The notes below the pieces were generated by a model. The model saw only the letters and a program-made list of their open reading frames with translations. It was not told where the DNA came from and did not search any database. Below, piece after piece: positions 9,220-18,785 of a stretch of DNA of 64,000 bases (position 1 is its first letter; each line of letters begins with the position of its first letter). Position numbers and translations under genes: made by a program. Source of the DNA: Bacillus cabrialesii (GTDB lineage Bacteria; Bacillota; Bacilli; Bacillales; Bacillaceae); assembly GCF_004124315.2 (NCBI RefSeq), contig NZ_CP096889.1, positions 1,223,001 to 1,287,000 on the forward strand. The letters run 5' to 3'.

Positions 9220-10173
9220 TTGATCAAAAGGCTTGTCATGATCTTTTCTGTCCTCCTTTTATTGAGCGGATGTGGACAAACTCCGTTTAAAGGAAAAATT
9301 GAGAAGGTCGGCATGCTCTTTCCTGATACGATTAATGACCTCGTATGGGGCACAAAAGGGTATAAAGGATTACTGAATATACAGTCAAAATACAATGTGG
9401 ACGTCTACTATAAAGAAGGCGTTAAAACAGATGAAGATATCATAAATGCGATTGAGGATTTTCATAAGCGGGGCGTCAATCTTCTCTATGGCCATGGGAG
9501 TGAATATGCAGAGGTGTTTAACCTGGTCAGCGAAGATTATCCAGATATGGAATTCGTTATTTCTAATGCGAAATCGAAAGCTGATAATGTGACGAGTGTC
9601 CATTTTAGCGGGGAAGCAATGGGCTTTTTTGGAGGAATGACAGCTGCCCATATGTCGAAAACGAATCAGGTCGGTGTGATTGCTTCCTTTACATGGCAGC
9701 CGGAGGTTGACGGTTTTATCAAAGGAGCCAAATATGAAAATCCGGATATAGAAGTAAACACGAAATATACGGATCATTGGGATGATGATACGACAGCAGT
9801 GAAGCTTTATCAAAAAATGAAGAATGAAGGCGCGGATGTTGTGTATCCCGCCGGAGACGGGTATAATGTTCCTGTCATTCAGCAAATCAAAAAAGACGGC
9901 CTTTATGCCATCGGCTACGTCACAGATCAATCGGAGCTGGGCGAGAATACCGTCTTAACCAGCACGGTGCAGAATGTGGACAAGGCCTATGAAATCATCG
10001 CTGAGCAATTCAACAAAGGCACCCTTGAAGGCGGCGATCATTACTACGACCTGAAAACGAGAGTTGTTGAAATGGGAACCTTCAGCCCGCTCGTCGATAA
10101 AGACTTTCAGCAAAGAATCGCCAAGCTGATCAAAACATACAACAAAACAGGCGAACTGCCAAAAAACGAGTAA
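9220..10173 (+). CDS. med: Med, lipoprotein of the BMP family, positive regulator of comK
   Basis: A substrate-binding-like lipoprotein known in B. subtilis to promote comK expression. The start TTG at 9220 has AAAAGGAGTT about ten bases upstream and gives 317 residues, the length I recall; a frame from 9196 is less likely. The signal peptide ends in the lipobox LLSGC with C18 as the lipidated cysteine. The mature part is a basic-membrane-protein (BMP) fold like purine-nucleoside binding proteins, with motifs GMLFPDTINDLVWG and SGEAMGFFGGMTAA. comZ follows 14 bases later, so the two are co-transcribed. Confidence 0.93.
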   Translation: MIKRLVMIFSVLLLLSGCGQTPFKGKIEKVGMLFPDTINDLVWGTKGYKGLLNIQSKYNVDVYYKEGVKTDEDIINAIEDFHKRGVNLLYGHGSEYAEVFNLVSEDYPDMEFVISNAKSKADNVTSVHFSGEAMGFFGGMTAAHMSKTNQVGVIASFTWQPEVDGFIKGAKYENPDIEVNTKYTDHWDDDTTAVKLYQKMKNEGADVVYPAGDGYNVPVIQQIKKDGLYAIGYVTDQSELGENTVLTSTVQNVDKAYEIIAEQFNKGTLEGGDHYYDLKTRVVEMGTFSPLVDKDFQQRIAKLIKTYNKTGELPKNE

Positions 10174-10187
10174 TGGAGTGATGTCAC

Positions 10188-10379
10188 ATGCAACACGAAA
10201 AATCACTTGAGTTCTTGCAAATTGCCATGAAATATCTCCCTGAAGCGAAAGAACAGCTTGAAAAATCAGGCATTAAGCTGTCAATGGAGACCATGCAGCC
10301 GTTTATGAATCTATTTACAACGGTAATGGCGGAAGCTTATGAGCTTGGCAAGTCTGACGCGAATTCTGAAACCGAATAA
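10188..10379 (+). CDS. comZ: ComZ, negative regulator of comG operon
   Basis: A 63-residue mostly helical protein, known to repress the late competence operon comG. It begins 14 bases after med with TGGAGTG as ribosome site. The acidic C-terminus (SDANSETE) and the Leu-rich helix LEFLQIAMKYLPEAKEQL suggest a helical DNA- or protein-binding unit. Med and ComZ act in opposite directions on competence although they share a transcript. Confidence 0.94.
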   Translation: MQHEKSLEFLQIAMKYLPEAKEQLEKSGIKLSMETMQPFMNLFTTVMAEAYELGKSDANSETE

Positions 10380-10409
10380 AAAGAAGCCACTTTTTCGAAA
10401 GTGGCTTTT
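10380..10409. terminator. Bidirectional terminator between comZ and yjzB
   Basis: AAGCCACTTT pairs with AAAGTGGCTT around a TTCG-type tetraloop, with T on one side and A on the other. It serves two convergent genes. Confidence 0.88.
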
Positions 10410-10636
10410 CACATGATTTTCTTTTTAATAGCGGAAATCATCGGGGCAAGCTCCTTTAAAGCGGGCTTAATTTGATCAAGAGAGTTCATAATTGAACCGA
10501 TTTGGTCCATAATATGCATGTAATTAATCGTCTCTTCTTCGTTTGTCTGGGAAACCTCCTCTTGTTGCTCCTCCTTCTCAGCAGTTTGTTTTGGGGAATC
10601 GCCGAACATCATTTTTGAAAACACATCCAACTGCAT
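10409..10636 (-). CDS. yjzB: Small acidic protein YjzB
   Basis: A 75-residue protein of unknown function. The start at 10636 is preceded by AAAGGAGGCG on the minus strand; a longer frame to 10705 lacks a ribosome site. The N-terminal third is rich in E and Q (KEEQQEEVSQTNEEE), and the C-terminal half is a hydrophobic-heptad helix (IMDQIGSIMNSLDQIKPAL) likely to form a coiled coil. It is divergent from fabHA. Confidence 0.85.
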   Translation of the reverse strand: MQLDVFSKMMFGDSPKQTAEKEEQQEEVSQTNEEETINYMHIMDQIGSIMNSLDQIKPALKELAPMISAIKKKIM

Positions 10637-10698
10637 ACGCCTCCTTTCTATATACAATACTCTATGAGTAAGATGAACTGATAGTTTAGACGAATATA

Positions 10699-10744
10699 TT
10701 GCCATGTGAAAAAAAATAGGATAGAATTAGTACCTGATACTAAT
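10699..10744 (+). promoter_or_regulatory. fabHA-fabF promoter with FapR operator
   Basis: A sigma-A promoter is visible: TTGCCA at 10699-10704, a 17-base spacer, TAGAAT at 10722-10727. The palindrome ATTAGTACCTGATACTAAT at 10726-10744 is the FapR consensus and covers the -10 region and start site. FapR is known to leave DNA when malonyl-CoA rises, so synthesis genes follow precursor supply. Confidence 0.92.
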
Positions 10745-10800
10745 AATTGATCACAACCTGATTGATCTTCTAAATTTACGATATAAAGGAGTCTTCCCTT

Positions 10801-11739
10801 ATGAAAGCTGGAATACTTGGTGTTGGACGTTACATTCCTGAGAAGGTTTTAACAAATCATGATCTTGAAAAAATGGTTGAAACTTCTGACGAGTGGATTC
10901 GTACCAGAACAGGAATAGAAGAAAGAAGAATTGCCGCAGATGATGTCTATTCATCACATATGGCTGTTGCAGCAGCGAAAAAGGCGCTGGAACAAGCTGA
11001 AGTGGCAGCTGAGGACCTGGATATGATCCTGGTTGCAACTGTTACACCTGATCAGGCATTTCCTACGGTCTCTTGTATGATTCAAGAACAGCTCGGCGCG
11101 AAGAAAGCGTGTGCTATGGATATCAGCGCGGCTTGTGCGGGCTTCATGTACGGGGTTGTAACCGGTAAACAATTTATTGAATCCGGAACCTACAAGCATG
11201 TTCTTGTTGTCGGTGTAGAAAAGCTCTCAAGCATTACAGACTGGGAAGACCGCAATACAGCCGTTCTGTTTGGAGACGGAGCAGGTGCTGCGGTAGTCGG
11301 TCCAGTCAGCGATGACAAAGGAATCCTTTCATTTGAACTGGGAGCAGACGGCACAGGCGGTCAGCACTTGTATCTAAATGAAAAACGACATACAATCATG
11401 AATGGACGAGAAGTTTTCAAATTTGCAGTCCGCCAAATGGGAGAATCGTGCGTAAATGTCATTGAAAAAGCCGGACTCTCAAAAGAGGACGTCGACTTTT
11501 TGATTCCGCATCAGGCGAATATCCGCATCATGGAAGCCGCTCGCGAGCGGCTAGAGCTTCCTGTCGAAAAGATGTCTAAAACCGTTCATAAATATGGAAA
11601 TACTTCTGCCGCATCGATTCCGATCTCTCTAGTAGAAGAATTGGAAGCTGGTAAAATCAAAGACGGCGATGTGGTCGTAATGGTAGGGTTCGGCGGAGGA
11701 TTAACATGGGGCGCCATTGCAATCCGCTGGGGCCGATAA
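10801..11739 (+). CDS. fabHA: 3-oxoacyl-ACP synthase III (FabH1)
   Basis: It condenses branched or straight acyl-CoA primers with malonyl-ACP to start fatty-acid synthesis. In 312 residues the triad is visible: C112 in DISAACAGFMYG, His in LIPHQANIRI and Asn in KYGNTSAAS. AAAGGAGT lies nine bases before the ATG. B. subtilis has two FabH enzymes; this one is the member next to fabF and is FapR-controlled. fabF follows 22 bases downstream. Confidence 0.97.
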   Translation: MKAGILGVGRYIPEKVLTNHDLEKMVETSDEWIRTRTGIEERRIAADDVYSSHMAVAAAKKALEQAEVAAEDLDMILVATVTPDQAFPTVSCMIQEQLGAKKACAMDISAACAGFMYGVVTGKQFIESGTYKHVLVVGVEKLSSITDWEDRNTAVLFGDGAGAAVVGPVSDDKGILSFELGADGTGGQHLYLNEKRHTIMNGREVFKFAVRQMGESCVNVIEKAGLSKEDVDFLIPHQANIRIMEAARERLELPVEKMSKTVHKYGNTSAASIPISLVEELEAGKIKDGDVVVMVGFGGGLTWGAIAIRWGR

Positions 11740-11761
11740 AAAAAGGTGAGGTGCACACAAG

Positions 11762-13003
11762 ATGAGTAAAAAAAGAGTAGTTGTTACAGGACTTGGAGCA
11801 TTGTCTCCGCTTGGCAACGACGTCGATACAAGCTGGAATAACGCGATCAACGGTGTGTCCGGAATCGGTCCGATCACTCGTGTTGATGCTGAAGAATATC
11901 CGGCAAAAGTAGCCGCTGAGTTAAAAGACTTCAATGTTGAAGATTATATGGATAAAAAAGAAGCCAGAAAAATGGACCGCTTTACACAATATGCGGTTGT
12001 AGCTGCGAAAATGGCAGTTGAAGACGCAGATCTTAACATTACGGATGAGATCGCGCCGAGAGTCGGTGTTTGGGTAGGTTCCGGTATCGGAGGACTTGAA
12101 ACACTAGAATCTCAATTTGAAATTTTCTTAACAAAAGGACCAAGACGGGTAAGCCCGTTTTTCGTGCCAATGATGATTCCTGATATGGCGACAGGCCAGA
12201 TTTCTATTGCATTAGGAGCGAAAGGAGTCAACTCTTGTACGGTTACAGCATGTGCTACAGGAACGAACTCTATCGGTGACGCGTTTAAAGTCATTCAGCG
12301 CGGCGATGCGGACGTTATGGTGACAGGCGGAACGGAAGCGCCGCTGACAAGAATGTCATTCGCGGGCTTCAGTGCCAACAAAGCACTGTCTACGAATCCA
12401 GACCCGAAAACAGCGAGCCGCCCGTTCGATAAAAACCGTGATGGCTTTGTCATGGGGGAAGGTGCAGGGATTATCGTTCTTGAAGAGCTTGAGCATGCCC
12501 TGGCCCGCGGCGCTAAAATTTACGGAGAAATTGTCGGCTACGGCTCAACAGGAGACGCTTATCATATCACAGCGCCGGCACAAGACGGTGAAGGCGGAGC
12601 GAGAGCGATGCAAGAAGCCATTAAAGATGCCGGCATTGCGCCTGAAGAAATTGATTATATCAATGCTCACGGGACAAGCACGTATTATAATGACAAATAC
12701 GAAACAATGGCGATTAAAACCGTATTCGGCGAACATGCGCATAAACTTGCGGTAAGCTCTACAAAATCGATGACTGGCCACCTCTTAGGGGCAGCCGGCG
12801 GTATTGAAGCGATTTTCTCTGTGCTTGCCATTAAAGAAGGTGTGATCCCGCCGACAATCAATATTCAAACACCTGACGAAGAATGCGATTTAGATTATGT
12901 GCCTGACGAAGCCCGCAGACAGGAACTCAATTATGTTCTCAGTAACTCATTGGGATTCGGCGGACACAATGCAACATTAATCTTTAAGAAATATCAATCA
13001 TAA
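11762..13003 (+). CDS. fabF: 3-oxoacyl-ACP synthase II
   Basis: The elongating condensing enzyme, the target of cerulenin in this family. It has 413 residues, with catalytic C164 in VTACATGTNS and the two histidines in NAHGTSTYYND and SNSLGFGGHN; K in SSTKSMTGHLLGAAG is also conserved. AAAAAGGTGAGG precedes the ATG. It is the second gene of the FapR-controlled operon and is followed by a terminator. Confidence 0.97.
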   Translation: MSKKRVVVTGLGALSPLGNDVDTSWNNAINGVSGIGPITRVDAEEYPAKVAAELKDFNVEDYMDKKEARKMDRFTQYAVVAAKMAVEDADLNITDEIAPRVGVWVGSGIGGLETLESQFEIFLTKGPRRVSPFFVPMMIPDMATGQISIALGAKGVNSCTVTACATGTNSIGDAFKVIQRGDADVMVTGGTEAPLTRMSFAGFSANKALSTNPDPKTASRPFDKNRDGFVMGEGAGIIVLEELEHALARGAKIYGEIVGYGSTGDAYHITAPAQDGEGGARAMQEAIKDAGIAPEEIDYINAHGTSTYYNDKYETMAIKTVFGEHAHKLAVSSTKSMTGHLLGAAGGIEAIFSVLAIKEGVIPPTINIQTPDEECDLDYVPDEARRQELNYVLSNSLGFGGHNATLIFKKYQS

Positions 13004-13010
13004 TTACGCC

Positions 13011-13046
13011 AAACCGGCTGCCTTTAAAGGGTAGCCGGTTTTTTTT
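13011..13046 (+). terminator. Terminator after fabF
   Basis: AAACCGGCT pairs with AGCCGGTTT, with an inner CCTTTAAAGG stem, followed by a run of eight T. Confidence 0.92.
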
Positions 13047-13078
13047 GTGCGCATAGGATAAAAAGAGGAGGCGATCAC

Positions 13079-13864
13079 ATGAGTGTAGAACAAACATATA
13101 ACTGGCTCGGGCAGGCTGCTTCAATAGATGATTTGGCGCATTACATTGTACCGCTTTTTTCAGGTGCGGAGAAAAAGAACTGGAAAGGCATTCTGGACCA
13201 TCTTCAGCATCATGGAATGTTTAAAAACATAAAAGAGGGTATTCATACTGCTTTGAAACTGAAAGAAAAAGGATTTTACGAGCATATTCTTAAGGAAGAA
13301 CAGTATCTCAAAAACAAATGGCAAGGTCCTGATGTACCGATTGTTCCGCTGCCGGTTGATGAGCGAAACAGAAGAATTCGTTTAGACTTCGGTTCAAAAT
13401 CAGGACTCGCCTTTCAAGACAAAATGTTCCTCTTTCTCTCGTCACATTTGAGTTTTGCATCGGTATCTGCCCTGATGACACATGAATATCATCACGTTTG
13501 CCGGTTAGAGCATCTGACAAAAGAGGAAAAGAATGTCACATTACTTGATACAATCATCATGGAAGGTCTGGCAGAATATGCTGTTTATGAGAGGTTCGGC
13601 CGAAGCCAAACGGCTGAATGGACATCTTGGTATACCCCCGAGCAGCTGCAAGCTTTATACGAAAAAAAGATTGCGCCCCATCAGGATATCAAACGGGACA
13701 ATCGATTATTCTCCCAGCTGCTATTCGGCAAAGGATATCAGCCTAAAATGCTTGGATACGCAGTCGGATTCAATATTGTAAAAAAATATTTAACAGCCAA
13801 CAAAGCAAACACGGCAGACGGGCTGTCCATCCCTGCTGAAACCTTTTTGAATGCAACGCTTTAA
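13079..13864 (+). CDS. yjaZ: Putative zinc metalloprotease YjaZ (DUF2268)
   Basis: A 261-residue protein with the zinc-peptidase motif HEYHH at residues 135-139. A downstream glutamate in MEGLAEYAVYERFG probably gives the third ligand, as in gluzincins. No signal peptide is visible, so it should be cytosolic. GAGGAGG lies about nine bases before the ATG. Substrate and role are unknown to me; the DUF2268 family was assigned from the motif pair and from recall of YjaZ. It is monocistronic between the fabF terminator and the app operon. Confidence 0.88.
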   Translation: MSVEQTYNWLGQAASIDDLAHYIVPLFSGAEKKNWKGILDHLQHHGMFKNIKEGIHTALKLKEKGFYEHILKEEQYLKNKWQGPDVPIVPLPVDERNRRIRLDFGSKSGLAFQDKMFLFLSSHLSFASVSALMTHEYHHVCRLEHLTKEEKNVTLLDTIIMEGLAEYAVYERFGRSQTAEWTSWYTPEQLQALYEKKIAPHQDIKRDNRLFSQLLFGKGYQPKMLGYAVGFNIVKKYLTANKANTADGLSIPAETFLNATL

Positions 13865-13957
13865 AAGAATAAAATAATGGAATTTCATTAATAATATTAC
13901 ATTTATCCTAAAAAATTCTTGATTTTGCAAAATGATTGTAATAATATACAACTATAA

Positions 13958-13972
13958 AATTTTTCGATAATT
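13958..13972. promoter_or_regulatory. CodY-box-like site upstream of app operon
   Basis: AATTTTTCGATAATT differs at three positions from the CodY consensus AATTTTCWGAAAATT. It lies in a very AT-rich 190-base leader before appD. Nutritional control of peptide transport by CodY is known in B. subtilis; binding here is inferred. Confidence 0.35.
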
Positions 13973-14052
13973 CAATATTATTTATTATTTCTGAATAAGG
14001 GGATTGCTTTCTCTTGAAAACGTTTGAAACAAGAGGGGGAAGGGGAGCTAGC

Positions 14053-15039
14053 ATGAGCACACTTTTAGAAGTGAATAATTTAAAGACTTATTTTTTCAGG
14101 AAAAAGGAGCCGATCCCTGCGGTTGACGGAGTCGATTTTCACATTAGCAAAGGCGAAACCGTCGCGCTTGTAGGTGAATCGGGCTCCGGAAAAAGCATTA
14201 CGTCTTTATCAATTATGGGCCTCGTCCAAAGCTCAGGCGGAAAAATTATGGACGGCTCTATTAAACTCGAAGACAAAGACCTCACCTCATTCACTGAAAA
14301 CGACTATTGTAAAATCCGCGGAAACGAAGTATCTATGATTTTTCAGGAACCAATGACCTCCCTTAATCCGGTGTTAACAATCGGAGAGCAAATTACCGAA
14401 GTGCTGATTTACCACAAAAACATGAAGAAAAAAGAAGCCCGCCAAAGAGCTGTTGAACTCTTGCAGATGGTCGGTTTCTCCCGGGCTGAGCAAATGATGA
14501 AGGAATACCCGCACAGGCTGTCCGGCGGCATGAGACAGAGGGTGATGATTGCCATTGCACTCAGCTGTAATCCTAAACTGCTCATTGCCGATGAACCGAC
14601 AACAGCGCTGGATGTGACGATACAAGCCCAAGTTCTGGAACTCATGAAAGATCTCTGTCAAAAGTTCAATACGTCGATTCTTCTCATTACACACGACTTA
14701 GGTGTCGTGTCGGAAGCAGCCGATAGAGTGATTGTCATGTACTGCGGACAAGTCGTGGAAAACGCCACTGTGGACGACTTATTTTTAGAGCCGCTTCATC
14801 CTTACACAGAAGGCCTGCTTACCTCCATTCCCGTCATAGATGGAGAGATTGATAAATTAAATGCGATTAAAGGCAGCGTGCCGACACCGGATAATTTGCC
14901 GCCGGGATGCCGATTTGCCCCAAGGTGCCCGAAAGCCATGGATAAATGCTGGACAAATCAGCCTTCGCTTTTGACACACAAAAGCGGCAGAACGGTGAGA
15001 TGCTTTTTATATGAGGAAGAAGGTGCCGAACAATCATGA
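14053..15039 (+). CDS. appD: Oligopeptide ABC transporter ATP-binding protein AppD
   Basis: The first of two ATPases that power the App oligopeptide importer. In 328 residues it has Walker A GESGSGKS, the signature LSGGMRQR, Walker B LLIADEPTTALD and the switch His in LLITHDLG. The C-terminus has the oligopeptide-transporter cysteine cluster CRFAPRCPKAMDKC seen in OppD/DppD proteins, which may hold an iron-sulfur cluster. The ATG at 14053 follows GGGGAAGGGGAG; the longer frame from 14014 is not needed. It overlaps appF by four bases. Confidence 0.95.
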   Translation: MSTLLEVNNLKTYFFRKKEPIPAVDGVDFHISKGETVALVGESGSGKSITSLSIMGLVQSSGGKIMDGSIKLEDKDLTSFTENDYCKIRGNEVSMIFQEPMTSLNPVLTIGEQITEVLIYHKNMKKKEARQRAVELLQMVGFSRAEQMMKEYPHRLSGGMRQRVMIAIALSCNPKLLIADEPTTALDVTIQAQVLELMKDLCQKFNTSILLITHDLGVVSEAADRVIVMYCGQVVENATVDDLFLEPLHPYTEGLLTSIPVIDGEIDKLNAIKGSVPTPDNLPPGCRFAPRCPKAMDKCWTNQPSLLTHKSGRTVRCFLYEEEGAEQS

Positions 15040-16025
15040 CAGCAGCTAATCAAGAAACAATCTTAGAGCTTCGTGACGTAAAAAAATACTTCCCGATCCG
15101 CTCAGGCCTTTTTCAAAGAAAAGTCGGCGATGTAAAAGCAGTGGACGGTGTTTCATTTTCATTACATAAGGGAGAAACACTTGGAATCGTTGGGGAGTCT
15201 GGCTGCGGAAAATCGACTGCCGGCAGAACGATGATCAGGCTCTACAAACCGACAGAAGGCCAAATCCTTTTTAAAGGGCAGGATATTTCCAATCTGTCAG
15301 AGGAGAAGCTGCGGAAAAGTGTCCGCAAAAATATTCAAATGGTTTTCCAAGATCCATTTGCCTCTTTGAATCCAAGAAAAACGCTGCGTTCTATCATTAA
15401 GGAGCCGTTTAATACGCACAACATGTATACGATGCAGGAACGAAACGAGAAAGTCGAAGAACTGCTTGCGAGAGTTGGCCTTCACCCGTCGTTTGCCAGC
15501 CGGTATCCCCATGAATTTTCCGGCGGCCAGCGTCAGCGGATCGGCATCGCCAGAGCGCTTACGTTAAATCCAGAACTGATCATTGCAGATGAGCCGGTTT
15601 CTGCACTTGATGTATCAATTCAGGCCCAAGTGATTAACTTAATGGAAGAATTGCAGGAAGAATTTAATCTGACGTATCTATTTATCTCTCATGATCTAAG
15701 TGTTGTCCGCCATATCAGCGACAGGGTCGGCGTGATGTATCTTGGCAAAATGATGGAACTGACCGGCAAGCATGAGCTTTACGACAATCCGCTTCATCCT
15801 TATACCCAAGCTCTTTTATCGTCCGTCCCGGTTACAAGAAGAAAAGGATCTGTCAAACGTGAACGCATCGTCCTGAAGGGAGAACTGCCGAGTCCGGCCA
15901 ATCCGCCAAAAGGCTGCGTTTTCCACACAAGATGTCCTGTTGCAAAGCCAATATGCAAGGAACAAATACCAGAATTCAAAGAAGCTGCTCCCAGCCATTT
16001 TGTGGCTTGTCACCTTTATAGCTAA
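15036..16025 (+). CDS. appF: Oligopeptide ABC transporter ATP-binding protein AppF
   Basis: The second ATPase of the App importer (329 residues). Walker A is GESGCGKST, the signature FSGGQRQRIGIARAL, and Walker B LIIADEPVSALD. The C-terminal cysteine set CVFHTRCPVAKPIC is again the oligopeptide-type extension. The ATGA overlap with appD points to coupled translation and a D:F heterodimer. Confidence 0.95.
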   Translation: MTAANQETILELRDVKKYFPIRSGLFQRKVGDVKAVDGVSFSLHKGETLGIVGESGCGKSTAGRTMIRLYKPTEGQILFKGQDISNLSEEKLRKSVRKNIQMVFQDPFASLNPRKTLRSIIKEPFNTHNMYTMQERNEKVEELLARVGLHPSFASRYPHEFSGGQRQRIGIARALTLNPELIIADEPVSALDVSIQAQVINLMEELQEEFNLTYLFISHDLSVVRHISDRVGVMYLGKMMELTGKHELYDNPLHPYTQALLSSVPVTRRKGSVKRERIVLKGELPSPANPPKGCVFHTRCPVAKPICKEQIPEFKEAAPSHFVACHLYS

Positions 16026-16113
16026 TTGTTGCCCGCACAGCTTTGAGAGGGGGTATGCACACTACATAAACAACAGCTGAGAAGAACGAACATTACAAGA
16101 GGGGGAATATCTA

Positions 16114-17745
16114 ATGAAAAGACGGAAAACCGCACTGATGATGCTAAGTGTATTGATGGTTCTGGCCATCTTTTTATCGGCCTGCTCGGGATCAAAATCG
16201 AGCAGCAGCAGCGAGAAAAAATCAGCAGGAAAACCGAAGCAAGGCGGGGATTTGGTTGTGGGTTCAATCGGAGCGCCAACGCTTTTCAACTCATTATATT
16301 CAACTGATGAATCGAGTACAGATATTGAACAAATGATTTACAGCTTTTTAACGAAAACAGACGAAAACTTAAATGTCAAAATGTCACTGGCGGAAAGTGT
16401 GAAAGAGCTGGATGGCGGACTGAAATATGATGTAAAAATCAAAAAAGGCGTTAAGTTCCATGACGGGGAAGAGCTTACTGCTGATGATGTCGTCTTTACG
16501 TACAACATTCCGTTGAACAAGGACTACAAAGGAGAGCGCGGCTCTAACTTTGAAATGCTGAAATCGGTAGAGAAAAAGGGAGATTACGAGGTTCTATTTA
16601 CGCTGAAATACAAAGACCCTAACTTCTATAACAATACGTTAGACAGCTATGGGATTCTGCCGGAGCACATTTTAAAAGACGTACCGGTTGCAGAGCTTGA
16701 AGATAATGAGTTTAACAGAAAAAATCCAATCGGTTCAGGGCCTTTCAAATTTAAAGAATGGAAAGACGGACAATACGTCAAGCTCGTTGCCAATGATGAC
16801 TACTATGACGGCCGTCCGTATTTAGACAGTGTCACATATAAAATCATTCCTGACGCCAATGCAGCAGTTGCCCAGCTTCAAGCAGGCGATATCGATTTCT
16901 TTAACGTGCCGTCAACTGACTATAAGACAGCTGAATCGTTTAATAATGTCAAAGTCGTAACAGATTTGGCGTTAAGCTATACGTATATCGGCTGGAATGA
17001 GAAAAACGAGCTGTTTAAAGACAAAAAAGTGCGCCAGGCACTTACGACTGCTTTAGACCGTGAAACAATGGTGCAAACCGTATTGGATGGGGACGGGAAG
17101 GTTGCTTACATCCCTGAAAGCCCGGTTTCATGGAATTATCCGAAAGATATAGAGGTTCCTAAATTTAAATACAACGTCAAAAAAGCGAAGAAAATGCTGA
17201 AAGAAGCCGGCTGGGAAGATACTGACGGTGACGGCATTCTCGATAAAGACGGTAAAAAATTCGAATTTACTCTGAAGACGAATCAAGGAAATAAAGTTCG
17301 TGAAGACATTGCAGTTGTTGTTCAAGAACAGCTGAAAAAAGTCGGTATTAAAGTAACGCCGCAAATCGTTGAATGGAGCGCATTGGTAGAACAGACAAAT
17401 CCGCCTAATTGGGACTATGACGCAATGGTTTTAGGGTGGAGTTTGTCAACGTTCCCGGATCATTATGATATCTTCCATTCCAGCCAGTCTGAAAAAGGCT
17501 TGAATAACATGTGGTACAAAAACCCTGAAGTTGATAAGCTTCTGAAAAATGCAAAATCAATCAGCGACCGTGGGGAATACTCTAAAGCTTACGAAAAAAT
17601 TTACCAAAAGCTTGCTGAAGATCAGCCGTATACCTTCCTTTATTATCCGAACAACCATATGGCGATGCCGGCTAACTTAGAGGGTTATGTGTATCATCCG
17701 AAACGCGAGCTGTACCAAATTGAAAAATGGTGGCTTGCCCAATAA
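16114..17745 (+). CDS. appA: Oligopeptide-binding lipoprotein AppA (intact)
   Basis: The extracellular peptide receptor of the App importer, 543 residues. The signal peptide ends at the lipobox FLSAC with C24, followed by a Ser/Lys linker (GSKSSSSSEKKSAGK) and an SBP family 5 domain. GAGGGGG precedes the ATG. In strain 168 this gene is known to be broken by a frameshift and App is inactive there; here the frame is continuous from signal peptide to the end, so App should work. It lies 88 bases after appF, and appB follows 73 bases after its stop. Confidence 0.95.
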   Translation: MKRRKTALMMLSVLMVLAIFLSACSGSKSSSSSEKKSAGKPKQGGDLVVGSIGAPTLFNSLYSTDESSTDIEQMIYSFLTKTDENLNVKMSLAESVKELDGGLKYDVKIKKGVKFHDGEELTADDVVFTYNIPLNKDYKGERGSNFEMLKSVEKKGDYEVLFTLKYKDPNFYNNTLDSYGILPEHILKDVPVAELEDNEFNRKNPIGSGPFKFKEWKDGQYVKLVANDDYYDGRPYLDSVTYKIIPDANAAVAQLQAGDIDFFNVPSTDYKTAESFNNVKVVTDLALSYTYIGWNEKNELFKDKKVRQALTTALDRETMVQTVLDGDGKVAYIPESPVSWNYPKDIEVPKFKYNVKKAKKMLKEAGWEDTDGDGILDKDGKKFEFTLKTNQGNKVREDIAVVVQEQLKKVGIKVTPQIVEWSALVEQTNPPNWDYDAMVLGWSLSTFPDHYDIFHSSQSEKGLNNMWYKNPEVDKLLKNAKSISDRGEYSKAYEKIYQKLAEDQPYTFLYYPNNHMAMPANLEGYVYHPKRELYQIEKWWLAQ

Positions 17746-17818
17746 TTTCCCTTGGAGGGGAGGGAGCGCGTTTCCTTCCCCTTTGAATTTGAAAAAGAAC
17801 AACGAAGGGGACAAGAAT

Positions 17819-18769
17819 ATGGTTACATATATCATTCGAAGAACGTTATCTTCGATTCCTATTCTATTGGGAATTACAATTTTGTCTTTCGTTATCATGA
17901 AAGCTGCTCCGGGTGATCCGATGACACTTATGATGGACCCTACGATCAGCCAGGCAGACAGGGCGCAGTTTATTGAAAAATACGGCCTCAACGATCCTGA
18001 GTACGTTCAATATTTAAAATGGCTCGGCAATATGGTTCAAGGTGATTTCGGCACGTCCATCATCAGAAAAGGGACGCCTGTTTCAGAACTGATTTTAGCA
18101 CGGCTGCCTAATACACTCCTCTTGATGCTGGTGTCAACGATTTTGGCGCTGATCATTTCCATCCCATTCGGGGTGATTTCTGCAAAAAAACCTTATTCCA
18201 AACTGGATTACGGCATTACATTTACTTCATTTATCGGTTTGGCGATCCCGAATTTTTGGTTCGGGCTGATTTTAATCATGGTGTTTGCCGTGAATCTCGG
18301 CTGGTTCCCGACCGGGGGAGTCGCAACGCTTAACGCGGATTTTAGTTATTTAGATCGGCTTCATCATTTGCTTTTACCCGCTTTTGTGCTGGCGACAGCT
18401 GATATGGCAGGCTTAACGAGATATACAAGATCCAATATGCTTGATGTGCTAAACCAAGACTATATTCGGACTGCCAGATCAAAAGGTTTCAAAGAGAATC
18501 GAGTATTGTTTAAGCACGGCTTGCGGAATGCGTTATTGCCTGTTATTACGATCTTCGGTTTAATGATTCCCTCCTTTATCGGCGGAGCGGTTGTCGTAGA
18601 GCAGATTTTCACTTGGCCGGGGTTAGGAAAGCTGTTTGTTGATTCGGCATTCCAGCGTGATTATCCGGTTATTATGGCAATGACTGTCATCTCAGCGGTT
18701 CTTGTCGTTGTCGGAAACCTCATTGCAGACATCCTTTACGCGATTGTTGATCCGCGGATCGAATATTAA
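17819..18769 (+). CDS. appB: Oligopeptide ABC transporter permease AppB
   Basis: A membrane subunit of about six helices (316 residues). It has the N-terminal helix after IIRRTLSSIP, then GDFGTSI, and the cytoplasmic EAA loop GLTRYTRSNMLDVLNQDYIR-type segment that docks on the ATPase. The start ATG at 17819 has GAAGGGG nine bases upstream; the longer frame begins inside appA and is rejected. Confidence 0.95.
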   Translation: MVTYIIRRTLSSIPILLGITILSFVIMKAAPGDPMTLMMDPTISQADRAQFIEKYGLNDPEYVQYLKWLGNMVQGDFGTSIIRKGTPVSELILARLPNTLLLMLVSTILALIISIPFGVISAKKPYSKLDYGITFTSFIGLAIPNFWFGLILIMVFAVNLGWFPTGGVATLNADFSYLDRLHHLLLPAFVLATADMAGLTRYTRSNMLDVLNQDYIRTARSKGFKENRVLFKHGLRNALLPVITIFGLMIPSFIGGAVVVEQIFTWPGLGKLFVDSAFQRDYPVIMAMTVISAVLVVVGNLIADILYAIVDPRIEY

Positions 18770-18785
18770 AAGGAGGGAAACAGAG

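Noticed and set aside
9385..9930. 181-codon minus-strand frame opposite med
   Set aside because: It lies fully antisense to a well-supported gene and has the odd His/Ile/Phe-rich composition of a shadow frame. No ribosome site.
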